64,000 nt of DNA from Pezicula radicicola (Eukaryota > Ascomycota > Leotiomycetes > Helotiales > Dermateaceae), in contig PDUO01000039.1 in the NCBI GenBank assembly GCA_003008705.1, forward strand, positions 4,192-68,191. Direction: 5' to 3'. How positions within the stretch are numbered: the stretch's first letter is position 1; every line of letters starts with the position of its first letter. Positions 52,671-64,000 of the stretch are shown in pieces. The notes beneath the pieces were generated by a model. It was given only the letters and a program-made list of their open reading frames with translations. It ran no database searches and was not told the DNA's origin. Both the position numbers and the translations under genes were made by a program.

Positions 52671-53836
52671 CCTATTTAAATTAGAAGAGAATAAGACAAG
52701 GATAGGGGACGATATATAGTTATTATACTCTTTCTTAAATAGTAGAGTCCCTATTAGTACCTTATAGAGGAACTCTACTATAGAGGTAGGCTTAGATTTA
52801 TAATTATAGTTCTAGTAAGTACTAGTAGTCTAGACTATATATATAGGAGTATAAACTAATAGAGAAGAGAGAACTAGTAAAGTAGACAAGGAAGAGAAAG
52901 TTATACTTTAGTTAGTAAAGGGGAAATACTATACTTAGGGAAAATAAGGTAACCTCTATAAGATACAATTAGCCTTATTACAAGGGGAGACCTAGTAAGG
53001 TAATATAAAGTAGTTTATAGTTATAAGGTATAGTATATAATAGTAGTAATAGAGATACTATCTATATAGCCTAAGAGGATAGATATATATATTAGTCTAT
53101 AAGGATAGTATATAGGGTAGTTAGTATAGTATACTAATATAAGCTTAAGGAGTAAACAAGGTAGAGGGTATAGAGGGAGGTTCTAGTCTTAATTAAACCC
53201 CTAAATTAATAGGAAAATAATAAGCTTAGATAAAAGTCTTAAGACCTAAGGCCTAAGGGAAAGTATAGTAAGGAGGTAGCTGGCCTTACTTGTATTATAG
53301 TCTACTTATAGATTTATAATACAATTCTATACCTGCCGTCTATTATACACCACTATTGCATCTCGTCCTTGCCCGATATTACTATTACTACTATCGAAAC
53401 CTCATCGATCCTTAACCTGTATACCACTACCACCAACACTAATTCTACCTCCTAAGGTAACTACATCACTAACGCCAGTGATTACTCCGCCAACTACTCT
53501 GCTACGCCGCCGCTTACTAGATATACTTCTTAGAAGGAGGTACGACGGAGAAGAAGAGTTATCCCGGGGGGAAAGTTGCTAGAAAATAGACTTTCTTGGC
53601 GTAAAACTTGGCCCAATCTTGGTAGTCTTTTTTTCCTATTTAGAATAAATAGTCAAGGCTATTTCATACATCCTATTTAGGAGAAATAATCGAGGCCATT
53701 TCATACAGGTAATTTTGCCTTAGGCTCTGAAATCGAATTATATAGCCCAGGCAAATGCCAGCAATATAGGCTTCGAATTACTAGTAATATAGGCTCTAAA
53801 ATTAAATTATATTCGCTATTCACCCTGGACAGTGAC
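52671..53836. other. AT-rich block and unassigned DNA
   Basis: 52680-53330 is strongly AT-rich without open frames. 53330-53570 has ordinary composition but no recognisable gene, and 53600-53830 is again AT-leaning. It is probably eroded repeats. Confidence 0.55.
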
Positions 53837-54821
53837 TATTTGGCCAAGCCGCCAGGTGAATGCTGCCGCAAGGGCTGCCTCTACGAGGGAGAGCCTCGAG
53901 GTAGTTTCGATACAGTTGCAGGTATCAAAACATATGTTGCGATGCCGACAAAACCAAATGGACATATACTATTCTATTTTCCCGACATTTGGGGATTTTT
54001 CAAAAATGCATTTCTGGTCACGGATGGCTTCGCTGATGCGGGGTTTCTAGTGCTCGGCCTGGATTATTTTATGGGAGTAGGTCTCGCGAGTATATGTTGT
54101 TTTTTTATCCTCATAATAACTTGCTGATGGCGTCTATAGGATCCTGTATGGGTGCACAGGAAAACCGATGATGACAAAGAAACCGAGCCAGATTTTGATT
54201 ATGAAGCATGGAAATTCAAGCACCAGCCTTTTGCTGCTGAGAACCTGCCCAAATGGGTAGATGCGGTCAAGCAAAAATATGGAAAGCCAGAGACAAAATA
54301 TGCATGTGTAGGGTAAGTCAAGGACTCTAAACAATAATTAACTCATTTCTTTATTAACGAACGTTAAGGTACTGCTTTGGAGCGCCTTATGTGTGTAAAG
54401 AGCTTGCCCGCCAGTCGGTGACTGCTGGTACATTTGCTCATCCAGCGTTTTTAAAAGAGCACCACTTCTCAAATATCAAGGGTACTTTGTGTTCTCCCTT
54501 GTAAAACCTCAAAATTTAATATCTGGAAATCGCAGGTCCTCTTTTCCTTTCTTGTGCTGAAATCGACCATTCGTTTGGGCCTGCAAACCGAAGAAGGGCA
54601 GTAGATATCTTGCAATCTAGGGCACAACCCCATCACGTACAGTTGTTCTCAGGGGTCGTACATGGGTTTGCTCTACGAGGAGATCAAATAATCCATATGA
54701 ACGTGAGATAGCCCTCCTTAAAACTTTACAAATAATGATTGAAATTAAGTGCTGTCTAGTCTACACGCAAGAACAGAGTCTACAAGGCATTGCAAGTTGG
54801 TTCAAATTCTGGCTCTCTTAA
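53837..54821 (+). pseudogene. Dienelactone-hydrolase-family gene, 5'-truncated and frameshifted
   Basis: Segments joined by normal introns give LAKPPGECCRKGCLYEG, then YVAMPTKPNGHILFYFPDIW. The nucleophile block GYCFGAPYVCKELA follows, then LFLSCAEIDHSFGPANRR (Asp region) and VVHGFALRGDQ (catalytic His). The last exon reads YTQEQSLQGIASWFKFWLS and a stop. This order is that of fungal dienelactone hydrolase-like esterases. No ATG precedes the first segment, because AT-rich DNA abuts it. The last exon is one base out of frame with the splice upstream. It is probably non-functional. A cluster role is unlikely but possible historically. Confidence 0.65.
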
Positions 54822-56125
54822 TAGAGGAAATAGAAAGATAGTTAATTTGAAAAGTAATAGGCTTTTTAGGGTAATGTAGTTCTTAGGTATAAAAAAAACA
54901 ATAATTAATTAAAATCCTATTAAAAAGTATATAAAAGACTTAAATACTATTAAATTTTTAACTTTAGTTTTATATATTATTTATTTTAAAGTTATAAACT
55001 TATAAAGGTTAAATAAAAAGTATAAGAGTTAATTATAATTAATTTAATAACTTTACTTTTAATTTAAAAGTATCTTTAATTTATAAAGGATACATTAATT
55101 TATATTAAGTATAATCTAAGTATTTTAGTTATATAACCTTAGAAAAATACTATTATTATTTTACGAGGTTTTATATAACAACTAATTAGATTTCTAACTT
55201 AGAAAACTATTTATCTTTTATTTTACAAAATTATATTTAGTAATAATACTTATTTTTCACTAAGGATCGTTCTCCCCTCCAGGCTGAAGAGATCCGTAGT
55301 CGATGTATCGGGCGAGCTAGCTCGGTGATTCTCCTCTCGTTTCGCAATGACACGCATGGTTAGAGGTGGTCGCAGCAACAAGAAAGTTGTCGGATGGTTG
55401 TGTCTGTGAGAGAAGGAAAGGAAGATTGAATTTTTGTTTAAAGTTCACCAGCAGCATGATCGGTCAGCCAGCACGGACGTATGAAACCTCTCTCTGCTGG
55501 ACCTGACACCGCGATCTCGAGTAGCACCACATCGAGAACTTCGACATCAAGCTTGCCAATTGAGAGAGCCCCGAGGAGCAAAGAGAGATTCACGAGCCGT
55601 GATAATCAGATTCTTGCAAGTTTCACTGGTACTACGGGCTATTGGTGTTAAGCATGCATATCTTACGTATTTTTCAAATATTGCAGTAGAGAATCCGCAA
55701 TTCGCCGGTGAAATCCTCCGGCTTCGTTTTAGTCTCAATTAGCCGTTGGAATTCTTCCTGCCCCGGGCCGTCGAGTTTCTTCACAGATACGGCGAAACCT
55801 GTGCGGCTCAGATCGCTGACAGAATTCGGCCCTCGCAATCTCGTCCATACCAGTTGAGATGATCGTATGATCATTGTTGCAGCTTGTTCAACGCCGTAAG
55901 TTAACTAAAACAAAATCCGAAGTATAGTAGTAGCTAGGATCATAAACCCTAACTGCAATGTCGTCGCCACAAGAACCATCTAGCACCTGTGAAGACACTG
56001 AGATAAAAGGGCCACAAGCGTTTTGCAAACCTCAATCCCCACTTACGAAACATCGATCTCACACACACACACACACAAATATACAATTCGACGACCAGAA
56101 ATCGTAACTACACTTTCTATTTACC
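54822..56125. other. AT-rich block and PhyH promoter region
   Basis: 54830-55255 is AT-rich and gene-free. From 55260 composition is normal. A 66-codon minus-strand open frame from an ATG at 55874 has no recognisable family and may be chance. An acacac microsatellite lies near 56050. The promoter of the dioxygenase gene is at the right end. Confidence 0.5.
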
Positions 56126-57552
56126 ATGGCTACTAAGACGGTTTCCCCAAAAGCTCCGGTCTTGGCGCTAAACGTCACGGAAGCCGAAAATGTAAGCCGC
56201 GTGCTTTTCTCCCAAACCTGCCTCTCCTACGTAGTCGCACTTGGAATTGCCCATGGTCAAGGCTTCAAATTAGTGCTAACATTCATCCCATAAGACTCCA
56301 GAATGGCTCAAGGAATTCCGCACCAGAGGTTGGACCGTTGTCCGTCAAACTCTCCCCAGAGAAAAGTCCCTGGCCTACGCTGATAAGGGCTACGAATGGC
56401 TCGAGAGTTGGGGTCTTGGCTTCGATCGCAATGATCCCTCCACATACAAGACGGAGAACCTCCCTTGGCATACCCGTGGTGGACTTTACGTTCGGTAAGT
56501 CCTACACATCATGTGACGCAATGCCGGAGCGGTTTTGGCTAACAACTTGCTTAGGTACGGTATGGGCCATGAGCAGTTCGTTTGGGACCTGAAGTCAGAA
56601 CCCGGCCTGATCGAGAAGTTTGAGCAACTCTGGGGAACTAAAGACCTGCTCGTTTCTTTCGGTGAGTAGTCATCCATTCCTCCATTGCTATTTCTTTTCT
56701 CACGGCTCCCTGATTCCATCCCGCTGTTATCTCTCTAGCCGGCTGTCACTTCAAATTCGTTGCCCGAAAAGCCTAATGCTCTCTTACAGATGGTGTTAAC
56801 CTCTCTATCCCCGAGAAGGAGCGTCCTAAGACCCATCCTCTCTTCGCCCCCTGGTCCCACGTCGACCAATCCCCTCTCCGCTCTGACTTTGATTGCGCTC
56901 AGGGTATCCTAAATCTGCTCCCTAACGGTCCTGATGATGGTGGTCTGATGGTCCTTGATGGTTCCAGCAAGTACTACACCGAACTGTGGCAGCACTTCGA
57001 CCATAAGAAGCCCGAGGGGGGTTGGAACACCTGGGCACAGCAGTATGTCGACGAAGAAATATGCCAGTGGCTTGAGTCGAAGGGATGCAAGTGGGTAAAA
57101 GTTTGCGCCGAGCCTGGCGACCTCTTGCTCTGGGACTCGGTTAGTCATCTAACCGGCCGATACGCACGATTTCGTTGATGAAACACTGACTCTTATGATG
57201 AACAGAGGACTATCCATTACGGTGCTCCGCCATCGTCCACCAACCCCCGTTTCGCTGCCTGTACGTTGATAGAATGTCCTTTCGCCTGACATCTCTTTCT
57301 CCCCCATACTAACATCAGTCCCCAGACGTCTGCTACAAACCCGCCAACCTAGTCTCAGAAGAAACCAAGAAGTGGTTGCTCGACACGTTCGAGAAGAAGC
57401 AGAGCACCACGCACGACCCAGCAGCCCCACGAGTCAAACCTCGTCTCCCGCCTGAGGAGCATCCTTCGTACGCGGAGGCGGCTCGTCGACCGGTCCAACA
57501 GCCTGTCTTGTCCGAGCGGGGCAAGCAGTTGGCCGGCGTAGCGCCCTACTAA
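56126..57552 (+). CDS. Phytanoyl-CoA dioxygenase (PhyH) family Fe(II)/2-oxoglutarate oxygenase
   Basis: A 334-residue product from exons 56126-56191, 56295-56494, 56555-56661, 56790-57139, 57206-57260 and 57326-57552. The facial triad is readable as H148 and D150 (WSHVDQSP) and H245 (RTIHYGAPP), with R256 (NPRFAA) as the probable 2-oxoglutarate anchor. LPNGPDDGGLMVLDGS and AEPGDLLLWDSRTIHYG are typical PhyH blocks. Members hydroxylate, desaturate or rearrange lipids and fungal natural products. The gene is intact although pseudogenes flank it. It could tailor the cluster product or be an ordinary metabolic gene, and 7 kb of dead DNA separate it from halogenase 2. Confidence 0.9.
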
Positions 57553-57783
57553 AGGGTTCAGGGGAGTTCGATCTAGTAGGAGTTGACGAAGCATGGAGAT
57601 CTAAAGAGACATAACAAGGGGGCGTCATTTTGTCATACCGTTCAGAGTTTGGGTAGCTGCAAAGTTGGATTATAATCAGTGTGGGTAACAATATGACGAT
57701 ATATCATATCGATCGTGATATTGCCAATACCATATTGACAATATGATATTATGATGATATGATGCGATATTAAACTTGCTATA
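57553..57783. other. Intergenic with atgatat repeats
   Basis: 3' region of the dioxygenase gene. 57690-57775 is dense in degenerate atatgat/atatcat repeats in both orientations. Confidence 0.5.
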
Positions 57784-57915
57784 CGAAGGCGCGTTTTTTA
57801 AGTATTGATGGAGCCTGGTCTAAGCGTTTTTACAGCAAAACGTACTCACGTAGTACTGATTTTAAGTAAGAAACGCTTAGACTAGGCTTAATACTTAAAA
57901 AAAACGCGCGTTCCG
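57784..57915. mobile_element. Fold-back MITE, about 132 bp, TA target site
   Basis: Imperfect inverted arms cover most of the element. The left arm has GGCGCGTTTTTTAAGTATT and GTCTAAGCGTTT. The right arm is the mirror, with GCGCGTTTTTTTTAAGTATT and GTCTAAGCGTTT on the complementary strand. TA occurs at both borders (57782-57783 and 57916-57917). It is non-coding. Confidence 0.7.
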
Positions 57916-58044
57916 TATTATCATAATATTACTATACAAAGGTTAAATTATAAAGTAATAGCGGTGGTCCGTGCACTCCTAGAATTATTAAAAAGCCTTA
58001 TATTTTATTTATTTTAAATAACTATTTACAGACTAGTATCGTTG

Positions 58045-59688
58045 AGCGTCGTACTGGAATATGCTGCACGTGATGAGGAGATATTGCAAGTCCAGCGTAA
58101 GATCAAGAAGAAACTGCCCAAGAGAGACAGAAAGGCCATCAAGTATACGTACGCGGAGCTCGATCAGCTGATGTAGGAATGTCTCAACAACGCTGAGGCA
58201 AAACAACAATCACATTACTCGGACACAGCCCTCTCGAACCGGGTGGGCAGGGGAGCCGTTGCATTTCTCGGCGGCTGCCATGACTACTTGGAGGCGTACT
58301 CGGGAGTTGTGCAGCTGATGGAGGGAGTTAGCCCAGGTTATGGGACAGCTGCGTATGAGGCACTATCAATTTTCCTTGTGGTGCGTCCGTCTTCGATCTC
58401 ATCAAAGCTCCTATTTCTGAATTCACCTCTAGGTCTCAGTGAACAAGAAGCAGACTGAAAGCAGGATCGACACAATGTTGGAGACCTTGAGACGAGAGTA
58501 TACCCGAATAGGGAGACTGGAGCCCATATATAACAAGGACATGCACGGCCACGTCGCCAAAGTGTACGATTTGGGGATACGTTTTCTACAGGACGCAGCT
58601 CGGTACTACTCCTTCAAGTCGTACAGGAGGTTCTGGCACATCCTGGCCAAGCCGCCAAGCGTCGACCTCCAACGTAGGGTGTCGTCCATCGAGAGAGCAA
58701 TTGCTCTGCTGGTTGATGAAAGAGACACTCAAGACAGGATCCGGTTGGGCTCGGTGGAGACAAAGGTTGAAGCAAACCTTGAACGTCAGCATTTGCCCCC
58801 CTAAACACCCAAAAAATTAAAATGGATTGGTCGCTGGGACTAACCGTCTGCTTTATCTCTTAGTAAACCTTGCTTCCAGAGCAGAGGAACGAATTGAGAG
58901 ATTAAGAGAGCTGCTTGAGACGGTGGATGAAGATCTCTATGCCCGTCTTGATGCGTACAATGACAGACTGGAGGAGACCATTAATCTCAAGAAGCTGGAA
59001 CCCTTTGACTTCGAAGGGAAGCTTCTCAGGAATAAAGTCTTTCAAGCTTGGGACACGGGAACCGCTTCTAGTTTCCTAGTCGTCAGAGGGAAAACAGTTG
59101 CCCCGTACAACACACCTGAGTTGGGTTTCATCAGCTGCGACCAGTGTCATTCGTCTACACAGAGTGTTCTCGCCGAGTGCGAGTCCACGCAACCCGAGCT
59201 CAGGCAGCCAGAACAATACTGGCCTGGCTTTCTATTGCTGCTAGGACCCGGACGCAGACCTGCAGGATCCAGTGAGGCCTCTCTCCCCAACGACCGTGGT
59301 CTCAGATCTCATACATCAACTCCTGAGGACGATAAAAGCGAGAGTAATCCTCAATGATGATGAGTACTTCAGCAAATTGAGGTTCAGAATCAGCAAAGCC
59401 GGGATCGCAGCCAGCAAGGGTAATCGCCGAGTTCGGCTGCGTGAACTGCATTCCATTCTTAACAGCTTGTTGCAGGACTTATCATTCAGCAAAATGTACT
59501 TGGTACTGGATCGACCGGACTGTATGAGCGATCATGACACGGCCTTGAGGTTGTTCCTGGACCTTATAGAAACATGTCCAACGGGGCTGAAGATCCTCAT
59601 TGTCGGCCGGGACATCGGTGATGATTTCTTAAGTGACAGTCGTGAGAAAGGATGCTTCCACGAGCTGGTGTTTAATCAACACAACTAA
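58045..59688 (+). pseudogene. NACHT/STAND-type (NLR-like) gene, disrupted
   Basis: Plus-strand segments resemble fungal NLR-like proteins with a DUF7708-type N-terminal domain. These include GTAAYEALSIFLV, NKKQTESRIDTMLETLRREY and VAKVYDLGIRFLQDAARYY, with a normal intron near 58382-58434. The start of a nucleotide-binding module follows: VVSDLIHQLLRTI, then SKMYLVLDRPDCMS (Walker-B-like) and TGLKILIVGRDIGDD. A TAG stop (a CAG in origin) lies in YTYAELDQLM-stop-ECLNN. A frame change occurs between 59100 and 59270, and the gene runs into AT-rich DNA with no repeat domain. It is a dead copy of the fungal self/non-self recognition type. Confidence 0.55.
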
Positions 59689-60200
59689 ACGCAAATGAAC
59701 TTACTATCACGTCCGAGATAATATAAAATTTTATTCACTTACCCTATTTATAATATTATTATAATTTTTATAACTTAAGCCTTACTACTATAGGTAATTT
59801 AAAAGACTTCTAGCACTAAGTAGTATTTAAATATTTATTTAGGGGTATATTAAATAATAAGATATTATTTATATAACTTATATAACTTACTGTAACAATA
59901 GTTAACCTATTTCTCTTTTAAACTAATAACTAAGCTTAACTTAACTACTTCTTTAACTTCTTAGTTAGTTTCTAACTAAACAACTATAATAGTAATTAAA
60001 TATTACCTTTATATTTTACCTACTTATTTAATAGCCTTCTATATAAATATTAACTATATTTAATATTAGTTTATATAAGTTATATATAAAGATTAATAGT
60101 ATTTAATTTTAATTAAAAATAGCGCCTTGGTTTAAATTTACTAGGCTATAAGCTCTTCACTCTAATTATTCCTTATATAAATCTTATAATAAACTCTTAG
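59689..60200. other. AT-rich RIP-like block
   Basis: Almost pure A/T from about 59710 to 60190, with no open frame. It abuts the 3' end of the MFS gene. Confidence 0.65.
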
Positions 60201-62068
60201 CTATTCACCAACCTCACGATCATCAGCCCAATTAATAAATGAGATTACACGCCACCTCAGAGAAGTGCGACGAATAGTCTTGCCCCAGAAGTACAGCGGG
60301 ATCCAGAATAGGAGGCAGATTCCAGAGATAGCAGCCATCTCGCCATATGCTAGGCCGTACCCCTTTTCAACCCAGACATTCGTGTAGAATGAGAGAAGGA
60401 AGCCGAAGCAAGCTAGAAGAAACACTATCAGCTAATTAAAAGCAAAGTTTATGGAAGAGATCTTCATACACTTGAACGCAAGCTGCGTAACAGTGACTTC
60501 TCCCGCGATGGGACGATAAGAGTCAATGCAATAAGTGAACGATACATTAGTGCCTTGAACCACGGCAAAAGAAACTAGGCATGCCAGTCAGAAACGTTTC
60601 GCTTGGGACGGGTACAGGAGCCTACTAAAGAACAATCCTAAGGTTGGAGCCATCCAATGCATCTTCTCCTGAATGCCGAATCCATACAATAGCAGTGCTA
60701 GTGGGGAGGCTATACAGGCTAAGATCATAGCAGGCAGACGCATCTCCGGTTCTCTGATACCACCGTTTCGCTTCGTGAAGTAGTCAGCAACCCAGTCGGA
60801 GAGTGGGCCGCCGAGTAATATGCCGACTGCTGAGCCAAGAATGGCGGCAATGTAACACAAGCCTGCTTGATATGCTTCGAAGCCGTAGGCCGTCTGGAAG
60901 GCGCTTGCGATGTTCGAAGAGATAGCCACCAGGAAGCCGATAGTCACAGACATGACGATGGTAGCCCAGAACACCGGCGGCAAGATAATAAGACCAAGCG
61001 GACGGATGATCATTCTCCACAAGGGCTCATCGGTGTGTTTATGTCCATCCCAGGGTCGCAGACTCTTTATGTAACTCATCTTCTCAGGGATAGCCGGCAT
61101 ACCTGCCTCATTTTCGGCGTGAACGGCTGCTTTTGTCTCGCTTGCTAAGTCGTTCTCGATTTGAAAGGTAGACGGATCGACAATGAGAGGGTTATCGATA
61201 CGATCGTAGGTGGTTTCGGGGAAAAAGAAGATGACACAAACAAGAGTAGCGCCGACGAGGGCGGCTCCGACCCAATATATGACGCGCCATCCATGGTTGA
61301 TGGTAATCAGGCCCGCGATAACAGAACCGAATGCTACGCCTGCTGAGAGGGCCGCATTGTATATCCTTCGTACATTTTCAGCTTTACGAGTTGAATCAGG
61401 AGAGGGTAATGCGAACTTACGCCATATACAACCCACGCTCATGAAGGAAGAAAATATCGCAGATGGTCAGTGGGGCAAGACACTCGCCAGCACCGCCAGC
61501 AAGACCTAAGAACAACCTAGTGGTCATCTCACCACCGTAGGTCTTCGCAGCACCAGAACCTATGATCATGAAGAAGTAGATAACGAACGAAGCAATGTAC
61601 ACAGGTCGACGTCCGTACTTGATCATGATTGGTACCCAGACAAGATTCCCAACTCCTTGAGCTAAGGCACTGTTGTTGAAGAAATAAGCTACCTTGGGGA
61701 TAGAGACGGCAGGTGATTCTGTGGGAAAGTAAGATTGCGCGACAGAGACCATGGCGATGGTTGGACCGGCGGCCATGAAGTTGCACATTACCATGGCAGT
61801 GCAGACGAGGATTGCAATCCAGATTTTATAGGCATAGTTCCTGGATTTGTTAGTAAGAGAATCGCTGGAATAGGCAGAGAGCATACCATTTAAGAGGATC
61901 ATTGGGATCAAGAGACGGCGTTGGCAACAAGATGATTTCTTGGGTCTCTGCATCGCGAAGTCTCACATGTCCGAGGGTATGCCAATGCTCGGGGTCATGA
62001 GTATGATCTAGTGGGGGAGCAACGTCGATGTTCTCCTCCATAGTGGTAGTTGCTGTGTTTTCGCCCAT
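60201..62068 (-). CDS. MFS transporter
   Basis: A 556-residue product from exons 62068-61887, 61840-61421, 61365-60626, 60574-60470 and 60424-60201. A cytosolic N-terminus of about 60 residues leads into hydrophobic segments consistent with 12 helices. MFS signatures are IKYGRRPVYIASF after helix 2, RLFLGLAGGAGECLAPLT in helix 4, and ERGLYMAIYNAALSAGVAFG in helices 4-5. A central polar loop contains SYIKSLRPWDG. It belongs to the drug/anion-type fungal MFS group rather than sugar porters. Efflux of a cluster metabolite is plausible but not shown. It is one of two intact genes in the otherwise pseudogene-filled right flank. Confidence 0.9.
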
Positions 62069-62769
62069 TCTGTCGAGATCTATTATCTGGATTGCGACGC
62101 TGATGAGGTCGAGAGGCGCTGTTGCAGAGATGGGACGAAAAAGTGATCAGATGTAATGCTTTTGTACTGTTTTTTACGGAGCGGACTCCCAACGCGCTAG
62201 CACGGTAGTGGAGGGAAGTTTCCGCAGAATTAATAGATAGAAGCAAAGGTTATTATAGAACCTGGAGGTCGTCTGGAGGAGCCGATTGTTAGGGTGATGT
62301 GTGTGTACACGAGAAATAGCCCTAACTCGGGAGACGTACAGCTGTCTACGCGGCAGCAGACATGGAGAGGAGAACATCGAGGCACTATAAGCCTATCATT
62401 TTAAATTTTCCTTGTCTCAATAATGCGTGTTTATGTTCATTGTCCATTAGAATCTCTGCCCACATAGCATTTCCGGGAAGACTAGTCAAAGGCCTGCTTC
62501 CGCTTGTGGGCGGTCGGATGGAAGGTGGGGGAGGGATGTGGTGGAGATTGTATTACCCACGTCATCAAACCCTCGTATCACGTCGGACTCGGCGATGACT
62601 GGTGGTTCTTCTCTCGGGCCTCTTCTTTTGGTGTGGGGAAGCCAGGCTTTATTCGCTGGCCTTTCTGGGGCCGATTCTGGGGCCGATTCTGGGGTTGAAA
62701 GCCCCCTCATTAGGGACGACGAGGTTACATCTGCCGTTCATTTGATATTCGTCAGACTAACAAACAGAT
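62069..62769. other. Intergenic between the MFS gene and fucose-permease relic
   Basis: Promoter side of the MFS gene and then GC-leaning DNA, with a 13-bp duplication (ggggccgattctg) near 62668. No intact gene was recognised. Confidence 0.5.
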
Positions 62770-64000
62770 CGCCACAGTCACAATTCGGTTTTTCCTCTGG
62801 TAAGTGCTTTGTGTGACATCTGCACGAAAGTTTCTCCCATTCTAATATTATCAGAGGGTTTGCTTATGGAATGGACTTCTTGATGTCCTCAATCTCCCCA
62901 TTTCCAGAAGTCGCTGCACATCACGCCCTCGAAAGCATCCGGCCTTTCAGCCGCGTACTTCGGCGCATACTTCCTCTGCCCGTCCACTTTCAGCGGCTGG
63001 GCGCTTCGAACATGGGGTTTTCGCGTGACATTCATGACTGGACTTTTGCATCCTCGCAATCGGATGTCTGCTCATGTGGCCCAGTGGTGTAAAGTATTCT
63101 TTCAGCGGGCATTGTAGAAGCATATTTATTGTTGGGTCTGGGCTTTCAACTCTCGAGACCGCTGCGGACCCCTTCCTTACCATTTGCGGCCCTCCAAGAT
63201 ACTCTGAGATTCGTCTCAATCTCGTCCAAGCCATCTAAGCTGTCGGATCGTTCGTCGCACCCTTGTTGGCATCTCGTTTGTTCTTCGCCAAGACGGTCGA
63301 TACAAACCAAGGACTGAAGAATGTGCAGTGGACATACCTTGGCGTTGCTTGTTTCGTAGGGCTGTTGATAATCCTGTTTTTCTTGGCCCCGATGCCCGAG
63401 ATCACTGATGCCGATATGGGTACGCAAGAGATAGAGATTGCAGAGTATGATCCAGGACCATTCTGAAAGCAAATTAATCTCTTCCTCGCTGTCTGGAGTC
63501 AATTCTGCTACATTGGTGCTCAAGTCGCTGTTGCCAACTATTTCGTTAACTTATGTGAGGAGGCTGGGAAGAGTCCATCAACAAGCTGTAAGCCACACTC
63601 AGCTAGCTTTGTTCCTAAGGTTGGAATTCTATACTAATGTGCTGTAGCCGACATCTTCGCCGCAGCCCAAGGTCTCTATGCCTTCAATCGTTTCCTCGCC
63701 GGCGGTCTCATGACCTTCCCCACCATCAAGCCCCGCTACGTCCTTGCCGTCTACCTCTGCATGGCATTCGTCTTCGTCCTCGCCGCCTCCTAAGCAAGTG
63801 GCAATGCCTCCATCGGTCTTCTCTGCATGGTTCTCTGCTGGGAGTCCGCCTGCTTCGCGACGATCTTCACACTCGGTCTACGTGGTCTCGGTCGGCACAC
63901 CAAGATTGGAGGTTCTCTAATTGTCGGTGCCATCTCAGGAGGTGCTGCTTTCCCTCCAATGGCCGGCGCTGTCGCCACTCATCTTCAAAAGACTAGAAGC
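62770..64000 (+). pseudogene. L-fucose-permease-like MFS (FucP/FHS family), RIP-damaged, runs off the window
   Basis: Segments in changing frames give TIRFFLW, GFAYG, GLLDVLN, SLHITPSKASGLSAAYFGAYF, GWALRTWGFRVTFMTGL, GLSTLETAADPFLTICG and QINLFLAVWSQFCYIGAQVA. This is the FucP/FHS order, including the diagnostic FFLWGF and LETAADP motifs. In-frame stops occur at QAI-stop-AVGSF (TAA, from CAA), PF-stop-KQIN (TGA) and AAS-stop-ASGN (TAA, from CAA), plus at least two frame changes near 62870-62930. It is a dead sugar-permease copy, truncated by the window end. Confidence 0.7.

Noticed and set aside
57690..57775. Possible replication origin in atgatat repeats
   Set aside because: AT-rich degenerate repeats alone are not evidence of an origin in filamentous fungi.

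Overview
The window reads as nuclear DNA of a filamentous ascomycete (Pezizomycotina). Genes carry many 45-70 bp GT-AG introns with CTAAC/CTGAC-type branch sites. Zn2Cys6 regulators, a fungal non-reducing polyketide synthase and fungal-type flavin halogenases are present. The DNA alternates sharply between gene-bearing blocks of ordinary composition and extremely AT-rich blocks. Wrecked genes between them have stop codons almost all explained by CAG/CAA to TAG/TAA changes, the signature of repeat-induced point mutation (RIP). I cannot name the species from sequence alone.

Layout. 1-4.6 kb: AT-rich block, unassigned DNA and the broken 3' end of a DMATS-type prenyltransferase gene. 4.8-20.3 kb: left arm of a biosynthetic cluster, with FAD-linked oxidase 1, SDR 1 (one-base frameshift), halogenase 1, a secreted crotonase-like protein, SDR 2 and FAD-linked oxidase 2. 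21-23.9 kb: RIP-damaged secreted-protein pseudogene and a TIR element. 23.9-29.1 kb: two divergent Zn2Cys6 transcription factors. 29.8-40.5 kb: core, a KS/AT-less DH-KR protein with three N-terminal FLSWD repeats, transcribed divergently from a complete non-reducing PKS (SAT-KS-AT-PT-ACP-ACP-TE). 41.9-49.2 kb: right arm, with a YCII-like small protein, an O-methyltransferase, an FAD monooxygenase and halogenase 2. 49.8-64 kb: a hAT-like element, RIP-killed RTP1/TANGO6, dienelactone-hydrolase, NACHT-type and fucose-permease pseudogenes, separated by AT-rich DNA, with two intact genes among them (a PhyH-type dioxygenase and an MFS transporter).

Inferred pathway. The NR-PKS would make and release an aromatic polyketide. 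The O-methyltransferase, FAD monooxygenase, two halogenases, SDR(s) and two FAD-linked oxidases would decorate it, most simply giving a chlorinated, methylated aromatic product. The two Zn2Cys6 proteins are candidate pathway regulators and the MFS protein a possible exporter, though it lies beyond the pseudogene belt. Three enzyme families occur as pairs (SDR, halogenase, FAD-linked oxidase). The SDR and halogenase pairs look like true paralogues.

Gene models were built by hand from splice signals and reading-frame closure. Every model called intact sums to a multiple of three. Family assignments rest on recognised motifs, not database searches.
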